From contig ONWY01000070.1 of the NCBI GenBank assembly GCA_900321665.1, positions 1 to 7,418 on the forward strand: a stretch of 7,418 bases of DNA. The letters run 5' to 3'. The DNA is from an uncultured Eubacteriales bacterium (lineage in GTDB: Bacteria > Bacillota > Clostridia > Oscillospirales > Acutalibacteraceae). Each line of letters starts with the position of its first letter. Within the stretch, counting starts at the first letter, position 1. A model generated the notes under the pieces. The model saw only the letters and a list, made by a program, of their open reading frames with translations, did no database searches and was not told where the DNA came from. A program made the position numbers and the translations under genes. Of the stretch, positions 1 through 4,856 are shown one piece after another.

Positions 1-18
1 AAGTGTGATAACACAGTT

Positions 19-47
19 ATATTACCACAGCATTTTCTCTTTGTCAA
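19..47 (-). promoter_or_regulatory. Divergent promoter reading leftward out of the window
   Basis: On the minus strand TTGACA (47-42) is followed after 17 bases by TAATAT (24-19), giving a perfect -35 box and a 4-of-6 -10 box with ideal spacing. Transcription would start near position 12 and leave the window to the left. Its -35 abuts the left operator-like word (47-59). An adjacent GTGTGATAACAC (3-14) lies near the start point and could be a further protein site, but it does not match the operator well. The arrangement is that of a phage or conjugative-element repressor switch. The leftward gene is not visible, so this rests on promoter sequence alone. Confidence 0.55.
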
Positions 48-59
48 CACATTTCGTGA
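47..59. promoter_or_regulatory. Operator-like word, left copy
   Basis: ACACATTTCGTGA matches 12 of 13 bases of the word at 80-92. The repeat-to-repeat distance is 33 bp, about three helical turns, so two repressor dimers would sit on the same DNA face. It lies between the divergent -35 box and the rightward promoter. The natural ligand is the XRE/S24 repressor encoded just downstream; this is inferred from position and symmetry. Confidence 0.6.
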
Positions 60-68
60 AAAAAATTC

Positions 69-97
69 TTGACTTTGTTACACATTTCGTGTATTAT
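69..97 (+). promoter_or_regulatory. Promoter of the repressor operon
   Basis: TTGACT (69-74), a 17-base spacer and TATTAT (92-97) form a near-consensus vegetative promoter. The start would fall near 103, leaving a very short leader before the Shine-Dalgarno GGAGGG (104-109) and ATG 117. The spacer contains the right operator-like word, so a bound repressor would block RNA polymerase: the usual negative autoregulation of LexA/CI-type repressors. Confidence 0.75.
80..92. promoter_or_regulatory. Operator-like word, right copy, inside the promoter spacer
   Basis: ACACATTTCGTGT has dyad ends (ACAC/GTGT around a 5-base centre) and lies wholly between the -35 and the end of the first base of the -10. 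It repeats the word at 47-59. Two copies in the short divergent region in front of a DNA-binding repressor gene make it the likely autoregulatory site. Confidence 0.65.
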
Positions 98-116
98 TTA
101 GCCGGAGGGTATTATT

Positions 117-698
117 ATGTTTAAAGATGAGTTAAAAAAATTACGACTTCAAAAAGGCATATCCCAAGCCAAATTGGCAGATGACCTCGGTCTTTCCACA
201 TCAACCATAGGGATGTATGAAAGCGGCAAAAGGGAACCAAAAGAATTAGAATTATTAGAATTAATTGCAGATTATTTTAATGTTAATATAGATACTCTTG
301 TTAGTGGTCAGCTCTCGGCAACTAAAATTCCCGTTTTAGGTAGGGTTATCGCCGGTATTCCATTAGAAGCAATTGAAGAAATAATTGATTATGAAGAAAT
401 TCCACATTCTATGGCTATGACTGGTGAATATTTCGGGTTACAAGTTCAAGGCAATTCTATGGAACCAAGAATAAAAGCTGGTGACACCGTTATAGTAAAA
501 AAACAATCCTATCTCGAAAATGGCGAAATAGGAATTATTCTGGTAAACGGTAATGAAGCAACCATAAAGAGAGTTCGGATATTTGAAGGCGGAATTGCCT
601 TAGTTCCAAATAATAATGATACTTATACAAACGAAGAAATTGAAACTCTGCCGGTTCGTATCATTGGAAAGGTTGTTGAGTTAAGAGCAAAATTTTAA
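117..698 (+). CDS. XRE-family/S24 self-cleaving repressor (LexA/CI type)
   Basis: 193-aa transcriptional repressor. Residues about 5-60 are a helix-turn-helix of the HTH_3/XRE class (GISQAKLADDLGLSTSTIGM followed by YESGKREP). Residues about 72-190 are an S24 peptidase domain with the expected Ala-Gly cleavage site (A79-G80), nucleophile Ser114 in GNSMEPRI and general-base Lys151 in ATIKRV. Proteins of this family bind operators as dimers and cut themselves when stimulated by RecA filaments or an equivalent signal, lifting repression. The ATG has a good GGAGGG site seven bases upstream. It is the first gene of an apparent operon (27-base gap to the exonuclease) and is preceded by two operator-like words in a divergent promoter region. 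All catalytic residues are present, so cleavage competence is expected; RecA dependence is inferred. It is not the housekeeping LexA, whose DNA-binding domain is a winged helix of another class. Confidence 0.92.
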   Translation: MFKDELKKLRLQKGISQAKLADDLGLSTSTIGMYESGKREPKELELLELIADYFNVNIDTLVSGQLSATKIPVLGRVIAGIPLEAIEEIIDYEEIPHSMAMTGEYFGLQVQGNSMEPRIKAGDTVIVKKQSYLENGEIGIILVNGNEATIKRVRIFEGGIALVPNNNDTYTNEEIETLPVRIIGKVVELRAKF

Positions 699-725
699 CT
701 TAAAAATTTAAAAAGGAAAAAACAA

Positions 726-1949
726 ATGAAAAATTGCGTTAATTGTTTTGTGGCATTAGATTTTGAAACACCAAATGGAAAAAACAATTGTCCTTGTTCA
801 GCAGGAATAGCCGTTTTCAAAAATGGTGTTCTAACTGAAACACATTATCATCTTATTAATCCGGAAGAGGAATTCTATTCAAAGAATGTTGAAATTCATG
901 GTATCACTGCTGAAGATGTATCAGATTCAGTATTATTCTATGAGTGGTGGAACAATTATAAAAACATCTTAACTTCATACCCAATAGTAGCACATAATGT
1001 CACTTTTGATATGAGCGTTTTAAAGAAGGCTTTTAAAAAATATCAAATAGAAATTCCAAATTTACACACCTTTTGTACAAAAGAACTTGCAGAATTAAAT
1101 ATCACTGATTGTGAAAATTATACATTGGAATGTCTGTGTGACTATTATGGTATTGAATTATTTCACCACCACAATGCACTCGATGATGCTATTGCTGCTG
1201 GTCGTATGTTTTTAGAATTAACATCATCATTAGAAAATGCAGAAGTGCTAAACAGTAAGCAAAGCCAAAAAAAGCGAACTATAGGTGTGTTTGAAACGAG
1301 TAATGTTATTGTCGTTCCGGAGTTAGAACAAAAGAAAATTTATTTTAGCGGTCAATCAAAAATCGGCAATGATATTTTAAAAGATATTATAGTCAATATT
1401 GAACATGCACAGTGGAATGATATTTTTTACCGAAATACTGATTTTTTTATAATTAGTGAATATGCTTGGTCTAATATAAAAAATGGCCGTTTTTCGGAAA
1501 AATATGAAAAAGCATTAAATCTGCAGAATAAAGGTTTACTAAAGATATACCGTGAAAAGGATTTTCTTGATTTGCTTGGAATTACTTATTTTAGCAAACA
1601 AAAAAAACAAGGTTTCAAAACTGAACCTTCCTTTACAAAGGCAAATATCCAATTCGATATAATTGATGATTTTAATTTTTCCGGCAAAAAAATTGTTATC
1701 ACAGGCAAATCATCTATTGAAAGGTCACAATTAAAAGTTCTTTTAGAAAAGAATGGTGCCAAATGTATAGGTGCAGTTTCTAAGAATGTATCTGCATTAT
1801 TAATCGGACCTGAGGATACTAAAGTTGTTATTGACCCCACAAATGCAAAAAGTGGCAAAATCATTAAAGCGGAAGAATTAAGAAACAAAGGAATAGATAT
1901 AAAGTTTTTTGATATAGAGGAGTTTATCAATAAGTATTATGAGTATTAA
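726..1949 (+). CDS. DEDDh 3'-5' exonuclease with two C-terminal BRCT-like domains
   Basis: 407-aa DnaQ/epsilon-like exonuclease. Residues 6-165 carry the DEDDh catalytic set: Asp12 and Glu14 in ALDFET, Asp95 in AHNVTFD, and His149/Asp154 in HNALDDA. Such enzymes remove nucleotides from 3' ends with two metal ions. Residues about 318-405 are a recognisable BRCT domain (SGKKIVITGK, LEKNGAKCIGAVSK, SGKIIKAEEL, FFDIEEFI). Residues about 203-285 follow the same order of blocks (KKIYFSGQ, NTDFFIIS, SEKYEKALNLQNKG, EKDFLDLLG), so I read this as a second, more divergent BRCT domain. BRCT domains bind DNA ends, phosphopeptides or partner proteins. AAAGGA (712-717) eight bases before ATG 726 supports this start. 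The gene follows the repressor by 27 bases and overlaps the next gene by 11, so co-transcription and coupled translation are likely. A role in repair, element maintenance or defence is open; it is not a housekeeping polymerase III subunit by size or context. Confidence 0.85.
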   Translation: MKNCVNCFVALDFETPNGKNNCPCSAGIAVFKNGVLTETHYHLINPEEEFYSKNVEIHGITAEDVSDSVLFYEWWNNYKNILTSYPIVAHNVTFDMSVLKKAFKKYQIEIPNLHTFCTKELAELNITDCENYTLECLCDYYGIELFHHHNALDDAIAAGRMFLELTSSLENAEVLNSKQSQKKRTIGVFETSNVIVVPELEQKKIYFSGQSKIGNDILKDIIVNIEHAQWNDIFYRNTDFFIISEYAWSNIKNGRFSEKYEKALNLQNKGLLKIYREKDFLDLLGITYFSKQKKQGFKTEPSFTKANIQFDIIDDFNFSGKKIVITGKSSIERSQLKVLLEKNGAKCIGAVSKNVSALLIGPEDTKVVIDPTNAKSGKIIKAEELRNKGIDIKFFDIEEFINKYYEY

Positions 1950-2454
1950 TTTAAAAGAATTACTATTATTGCTAAATAGTAATGATTTATCAGTGAGGTA
2001 TTATATTAAGAACAATAAGAATGATTCTGTTAGTTTAAGGGCAAAAGCTGAGTGTACCCCTTATCGCGTTGGTTATGATGCAAGTGCATTTATTTTCAAA
2101 CTTACCCATCTTAAAACAAAGGAAGATTTTATTGAAGTTTCAAGGAGTGTTTCCAATGTGGTTGAACGCTTTCCTATCAACGGAAAGTATAATAAAGATT
2201 ATATTAGATTTTCCGCTTTGGATTTTGTAAATCTTACAGAATCGCAGAAAAAGAGTTTTATAAACGATATTACGATGCATTCTTTTTCCTTTGCCAGCTT
2301 TGATTGTTGCTCACGATTTCCACAGTGCCAGCAAAATGGATGCACTCATCCCGATAAATTGTATGCACATTCTGCATGCACTGTATATAACAGGATTTTT
2401 GAAGATAACAACAAAACAATTTGTAGTGGATACCATAAATTAAAACAAATATAA
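1939..2454 (+). CDS. Small cysteine-rich protein of unknown function
   Basis: 171-aa protein with no family I can name with certainty. The N-terminal 110 residues look like a mixed alpha/beta fold without signal peptide or membrane segment. The C-terminal part holds a compact cluster at residues 123-147 (Cys123, Cys124, Cys130, Cys135, His137, Cys147, then Cys162), including CTHPDKLYAHSAC. The spacing suggests a metal site, zinc or an iron-sulfur cluster, but does not decide between them. The ATG lies 11 bases inside the end of the exonuclease gene. GAGGAG (1917-1922) is the only nearby ribosome site and is rather distant at 16 bases, which fits translational coupling. Its stop codon lies inside the upstream hicAB inverted repeat. 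It probably works with the exonuclease; that is inferred from the overlap only. Confidence 0.75.
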   Translation: MSINLKELLLLLNSNDLSVRYYIKNNKNDSVSLRAKAECTPYRVGYDASAFIFKLTHLKTKEDFIEVSRSVSNVVERFPINGKYNKDYIRFSALDFVNLTESQKKSFINDITMHSFSFASFDCCSRFPQCQQNGCTHPDKLYAHSACTVYNRIFEDNNKTICSGYHKLKQI

Positions 2455-2464
2455 AAATATTTGT
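2445..2464. promoter_or_regulatory. Upstream hicAB operator candidate
   Basis: ACAAATA-N6-TATTTGT is a perfect inverted repeat with a 6-base centre (TAAAAA). It has the same half-sites and spacing as the repeat at 2476-2495, whose centre is 31 bp away, about three helical turns. It overlaps the stop codon of the preceding gene. Because its loop would be A-rich and no U-run follows, it is a poor terminator and a better protein-binding site. Confidence 0.6.
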
Positions 2465-2472
2465 AAAAAGTA

Positions 2473-2501
2473 TTGACAAATACAATTATATTTGTTATAA
2501 T
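2473..2501 (+). promoter_or_regulatory. Perfect-consensus promoter of hicAB
   Basis: TTGACA (2473-2478), 17 bases, TATAAT (2496-2501): every base matches the vegetative sigma consensus. Transcription should start at about 2507-2509. This is nearly on the ATG at 2507 and rules it out as a normally initiated start codon. Such a strong promoter makes sense only if it is repressed. Confidence 0.9.
2476..2495. promoter_or_regulatory. hicAB operator candidate overlying the promoter spacer
   Basis: ACAAATA-N6-TATTTGT (centre CAATTA) fills the space from the middle of the -35 to the base before the -10. Binding here would exclude RNA polymerase. HicB antitoxins with C-terminal DNA-binding domains repress their own promoter, and the HicB here has a ribbon-helix-helix-like tail, so it is the probable ligand. 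Confidence 0.65.
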
Positions 2502-2524
2502 AGATAATGTCAGGAGGGGATAGA

Positions 2525-2722
2525 GTGAGAAGTTATTCTTCAAGAGAAGTTATTAAAATGCTAAAGGCAGATGGTTGGTACCTTGTAAATACAGTCGGTA
2601 GTCACGCACAGTTTAAACATCCCGAAAAACCTGGCAGAGTGACAGTCAAGCATCCCGATAAAGACATACCGATTAAAACCTTAAAAAGCATTGAAAGACA
2701 ATCGGGGCTAAAATTTGATTAG
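2525..2722 (+). CDS. hicA: HicA mRNA interferase toxin
   Basis: 65-aa HicA-family toxin with a small double-stranded-RNA-binding-like fold that cuts translated mRNAs. It shows the family pattern SSREVIKMLKADGWYLV, then GSHAQFKHP with the catalytic His27, then TVKHPDKDIPIKTLKSI. I start it at GTG 2525, five bases after an excellent AGGAGGGG site (2512-2519). The in-frame ATG at 2507 lies upstream of that site and at the expected transcript 5' end. It is followed by hicB with a 44-base gap. A 10-bp perfect hairpin spans its stop codon. Toxin-antitoxin pairs of this kind commonly stabilise mobile elements or act during phage infection. Identity is firm; activity is inferred from the intact catalytic histidine. 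Confidence 0.92.
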   Translation: MRSYSSREVIKMLKADGWYLVNTVGSHAQFKHPEKPGRVTVKHPDKDIPIKTLKSIERQSGLKFD

Positions 2723-2728
2723 CCCCGA
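2702..2728 (+). other. Hairpin across the hicA stop codon
   Basis: TCGGGGCTAA (2702-2711) pairs perfectly with TTAGCCCCGA (2719-2728) around a 7-base loop. The TAG stop (2720-2722) is in the 3' arm. No U-run follows directly (the next T-rich tract starts about 16 bases later), so this is probably an intercistronic RNA element, affecting stability or partial termination, rather than a full terminator. Confidence 0.6.
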
Positions 2729-2766
2729 GCCCTCCTGATAATAATATTTTTGAAAGGGTGAGTATA

Positions 2767-3171
2767 ATGGGTAAAAAGCAAGAGAGATATTTTTACACCG
2801 CAGTTTTTAATTATGATGATAATGAAATTTCAGTCATCTTTCCGGATTTTGATGTTGCTACTTCCGGTGTGGATGAAGATGATGCTTTGCTCTCGGCGCG
2901 TGAGCTATTAGGTATCACCATCTTCGGCTATGAGGAAGATGGGCAGCCGCTGCCGGCGCCAACACAACTGAGTGCCGTTAAGTGTGAACCGGGCGAACAT
3001 GCAGTGCTGATTGATGTGTATATGCCTTCTGTGCGAAATGCAAATATTAATAAATCGGTTAACCGCACCGTAACGCTCCCGGCTTGGCTCAATTCCGTAG
3101 CGCTTGAGCACAATATTAATTTTTCGCAAATCTTGCAAGATGCTATTAAACAGCAACTCCACTTAAACTAA
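2767..3171 (+). CDS. hicB: HicB antitoxin with C-terminal ribbon-helix-helix-like domain
   Basis: 134-aa antitoxin of the HicA pair. Residues about 8-70 are the HicB N-terminal domain (FYTAVFNYDDNEISVIFPDF, then DEDDALLSARELLG), which binds and blocks HicA. Residues about 97-132 (NRTVTLPAWLNSVALEHNIN then FSQILQDAI) resemble a ribbon-helix-helix DNA-binding domain, which would bind the repeats at 2445-2495. I chose ATG 2767, eight bases after AAAGGG, over GTG 2758, which lies inside that ribosome site. The first third is A+T-rich like the genes to the left, while from about 2890 it is visibly G+C-richer. A composition break within or near the gene may mark an old recombination joint. The pair looks intact. 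Confidence 0.9.
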   Translation: MGKKQERYFYTAVFNYDDNEISVIFPDFDVATSGVDEDDALLSARELLGITIFGYEEDGQPLPAPTQLSAVKCEPGEHAVLIDVYMPSVRNANINKSVNRTVTLPAWLNSVALEHNINFSQILQDAIKQQLHLN

Positions 3172-3173
3172 AT

Positions 3174-3204
3174 AAAAAAGCCCCCGGTAGCGGCAACTAC
3201 CGGG
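3174..3204 (-). terminator. Minus-strand intrinsic terminator shape / first hairpin of the integrase leader
   Basis: CCCGGTAG (3183-3190) pairs with CTACCGGG (3197-3204) around a 6-base loop. Read on the minus strand it is followed by GGCTTTTTT, so it would stop leftward transcription. No minus-strand gene reads into it from the immediate right, so its role in plus-strand RNA (see the leader entry) may matter more. Confidence 0.5.
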
Positions 3205-3260
3205 AGCGATGTATGCGGGGTATGGTACCTACCCTCACACCACATGAGAATTGTACCATA

Positions 3261-3296
3261 CCCTGCGCTTAATTTCAAGAGCGCAGGGGCTTTTTT
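3261..3296 (+). terminator. Intrinsic terminator between hicB and the integrase
   Basis: A 9-bp stem CCCTGCGCT/AGCGCAGGG with a 10-base loop is followed by GC and six T (3291-3296). It would end hicAB transcription and stands directly in front of the integrase ribosome site, leaving no room for a separate promoter after it. Integrase expression therefore requires read-through, or a promoter I cannot recognise. Confidence 0.75.
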
Positions 3297-3325
3297 GCCC
3301 TTTTCGCAAAAAAGGATGTGTATTT

Positions 3326-4507
3326 ATGCCTAAAAAGAAAAACAGTGCAGCGCCGCGCACCCGCCGAGACAATAACGAAGGCTCTATTTTTTATGATAAT
3401 AACAAACAAAAATGGTGCGCCAAACTCCGCACAGGTACCTATAACGCCAGTGGTAATGAGAAAGTAAAAACCAAATTATTTACCTATAAAACCGATGCAA
3501 AAAAATGGCTCGCTCAACAGCGTGATTTAAAGGCAAGAGGGGAATTAGACTTTGCCACCACCGGCGGCATTACCTTGGCGGTACTCTCGGCACAAATTAA
3601 TAACGAAAAAAAGGCGCTTAATAAAATTAAAGATTCCACCTATGCGAGAAATGAAAATACGATAATCGCACTTAAAAAGAGTAAAATTGCGTATATCCCT
3701 ATTCAAAAAATTAATGAACAGGATATAATAAACTATTATTCTTCCATCCTGTCTTATTCTCAATCATATGTGGATAAGCAGGTAAGGTGTGTACGGCAAG
3801 CATATCGCTATGCGCTGAAAAAGGGATTAATAAAAAAGGATATTGCCGCAGATATTTCCTTGCCAAAATCAAAAAAGAAAACCAAAAAGGTGCTTGCCCT
3901 TGACCTCGAACAGCAGCGGCAGGTAAGCGAGAAAATTCGCACCGAGATTAAGGAGCCTTATTCTTCCATGCTCTTGCTGATGATGTTTACCGGTCTTCGA
4001 CCGGGTGAGGTTTCAGCCCTGCATTATTCCGATATTAACCTGTTTAAAAAGACGATAACTGTCAAGCGCGGCATCATGCGCACGCGCAGCGGCAAACTTT
4101 ACATCGGTGAACCGAAAACTGCCGCCGGTATCCGCACGGTACCGCTTTCATCAGAGGCTTTTAAAGTGATAAGAAATTATTATAAAAATAATAATAGGCA
4201 TATCGGCTTGGTTTTTAAGGGCAAAAATAAAAATCGTGGGGAATTAATCTCTGTGAATACCACAAACGAAGAGTTTAAAAAAATTGCGCCGGCAGCACAG
4301 TATACCCAGTATTGCTTGCGGCACACCTTTGCAACCAGGTGCATTGAAAGCGGTATGAATGTAAAAGTGCTTTCCAAACTGCTCGGGCATTCAAGCATAA
4401 AAATCACCCTCGATACCTATTGTGATGTTTTTGAAAAATACTCCAATGACTCTGTATCTAAACTCGATGAATACCTAAAAGAACAAAAACTTGTAGAAAA
4501 CTTGTAG
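3326..4507 (+). CDS. int: Tyrosine recombinase (phage/ICE-type integrase)
   Basis: 393-aa site-specific recombinase. The N-terminal part (about 17-75, NEGSIFYDNNKQKWCAKL) is the AP2-like arm-binding domain. Residues about 80-180 are the SAM-like core-binding domain. Residues about 190-380 are the catalytic domain with Arg225 (GLRPGE), Lys264 (PKTAAG), Arg332 (CLRHTFAT), His355 (LLGHSS) and nucleophile Tyr365 (LDTY). Three residues before Arg332, where many relatives have His, this protein has Tyr329. I start it at ATG 3326, nine bases after AAAGGA; TTG 3251 has no ribosome site and lies within the leader hairpins. Being the last gene of the A+T-rich element and next to resident cell-wall genes, it likely marks the right end, with its attachment site close downstream. 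Length and domain order match Tn916/phage-type integrases. Confidence 0.93.
   Translation: MPKKKNSAAPRTRRDNNEGSIFYDNNKQKWCAKLRTGTYNASGNEKVKTKLFTYKTDAKKWLAQQRDLKARGELDFATTGGITLAVLSAQINNEKKALNKIKDSTYARNENTIIALKKSKIAYIPIQKINEQDIINYYSSILSYSQSYVDKQVRCVRQAYRYALKKGLIKKDIAADISLPKSKKKTKKVLALDLEQQRQVSEKIRTEIKEPYSSMLLLMMFTGLRPGEVSALHYSDINLFKKTITVKRGIMRTRSGKLYIGEPKTAAGIRTVPLSSEAFKVIRNYYKNNNRHIGLVFKGKNKNRGELISVNTTNEEFKKIAPAAQYTQYCLRHTFATRCIESGMNVKVLSKLLGHSSIKITLDTYCDVFEKYSNDSVSKLDEYLKEQKLVENL
4486..4507 (+). repeat. Tandem AAAACTTGTAG repeat at the integrase 3' end
   Basis: AAAACTTGTAG occurs twice without a gap (4486-4496 and 4497-4507), the second ending exactly with the TAG stop. Integrases with an AP2-like N-terminal domain bind short direct repeats near the attachment site, so these may be arm-type sites. 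In protein terms they encode a KLVENL-like tail, so simple local duplication is the other explanation. Confidence 0.45.
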
Positions 4508-4587
4508 ATGCCCGTTTTTCAAAACCCTCATTTTTCCCTATAACATCAAATAAAACCGCTTTTCGCAAGTCTTGTCACTCCGACCAG

Positions 4588-4617
4588 AAAAAAGACTTGC
4601 TTAGGCAAGTCTTTTTT
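4588..4617. terminator. Bidirectional intrinsic terminator after the integrase
   Basis: Six A, then GACTTGC (4594-4600), loop TTAG, GCAAGTC (4605-4611) and six T. The 7-bp core is flanked by six A-T pairs and the T-run appears on both strands. It would end integrase transcription and stop any leftward read-through from alr. A second GCAAGTCTT (4565-4573) just upstream could compete for the left arm. Confidence 0.85.
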
Positions 4618-4627
4618 CAATTAAATC
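4589..4627 (+). repeat. 39-base direct repeat, copy 1 (terminator plus linker)
   Basis: This segment, the terminator and its CAATTAAATC tail, recurs at 4857-4895 with four mismatches. In both copies a short hairpin begins at the terminal AAATC. The repetition shows that terminator, linker and hairpin form one mobile or amplified unit. Confidence 0.75.
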
Positions 4628-4789
4628 CACCCTTGCGGGTGGGTGAAATCCTCGCAATGCTCGGATGAAATCGCAAGCGATGATATCCGCTGAAGCGGAT
4701 GGTGGATTTGATTTCATCTAAAATGCTTGCATTTTAGATTTCATCGGGCAGCGCCCGATTTCATCTTTTGCACAGCAAAAGATTTCATT
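4623..4789. repeat. Array of variable short hairpins joined by a constant linker
   Basis: Successive hairpins are CCACCC-TTGC-GGGTGG (4627-4642), an imperfect one around GCAATGC (4650-4664), ATCGC-AA-GCGAT (4670-4681), ATCCGC-TGAA-GCGGAT (4685-4700), an 11-bp stem ATCTAAAATGC with loop TT (4716-4739), ATCGGGC-AGC-GCCCGAT (4743-4759) and ATCTTTTGC-ACA-GCAAAAGAT (4763-4783). The last three are linked by GATTTCATC at 4710, 4737 and 4757, ending with GATTTCATT at 4781. The left part uses its reverse complement GATGAAATC (4664-4672) and variants. Most stems start ATC, end GAT and close the loop with GC/GC, while the middle differs each time. AAATCCACC (4623-4631) also pairs with GGTGGATTT (4701-4709), enclosing the left half. 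No reading frame is evident. The function is unknown. Confidence 0.8.
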
Positions 4790-4856
4790 AAGAATAACTA
4801 AAAGTGTGCGTAGCCATCATCTTTTTTAAAAAATCCGTTATCCACACACTAACCAC

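Larger units (their letters stand above)
2508..2740 (+). promoter_or_regulatory. Possible long-range helix masking the hicA ribosome site
   Basis: Bases 2508-2518, which include most of the hicA Shine-Dalgarno, can pair with 2730-2740 in the hicA-hicB gap. Ten Watson-Crick pairs and one G-U pair give an 11-bp helix without bulges, with the core TCAGGAGGG against CCCTCCTGA. The 3' partner sits immediately after the hairpin at 2702-2728. If formed, it would reduce toxin translation on a full-length hicAB message. CCTCCT is also simply an anti-ribosome-site word, so coincidence is possible. Confidence 0.35.
3174..3314 (+). promoter_or_regulatory. Structured, possibly switching leader of the integrase
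   Basis: The 154 bases between hicB and the integrase contain no credible promoter but many long complementary segments. AAAAAAGCCCC (3174-3184) matches GGGGCTTTTTT (3286-3296). CCCGGTAG pairs with CTACCGGG (3183-3204). GCGGGGTATGGTAC (3215-3228) pairs with GTACCATACCCTGC (3253-3266), 14 bp with one G-U. CCCTGCGCT (3261-3269) pairs with AGCGCAGGG (3280-3288), followed by a T-run. CTTTTTTGC (3290-3298) pairs with GCAAAAAAG (3306-3314), reaching the ribosome site. The third and fourth stems share 3261-3266, so only one can form. This is the layout of an antiterminator/terminator pair. The trigger is unknown. It could instead be two back-to-back terminators plus an inverted repeat bound by protein. 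Confidence 0.55.

Noticed and set aside
2507..2524. Upstream ATG start for hicA
   Set aside because: It lies at the predicted transcription start and before the strong AGGAGGGG site; GTG 2525 has the right spacing.
3174..3300. T-box riboswitch
   Set aside because: GGTACC and a terminator/antiterminator layout recall a T-box, but there is no stem I, the conserved T-box word is not matched, and the downstream gene is an integrase.
3251..3325. TTG start giving the integrase 25 extra residues
   Set aside because: No ribosome site, and the segment is made of leader and terminator hairpins; ATG 3326 follows AAAGGA.
4623..4789. CRISPR array
   Set aside because: The constant parts are only 9 bases, spacing is irregular (20-27), the variable parts are palindromic, and no cas genes are present.
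4838..4846. DnaA box / replication origin
   Set aside because: TTATCCACA is a perfect DnaA box but stands alone, with no cluster, unwinding region or replication gene.
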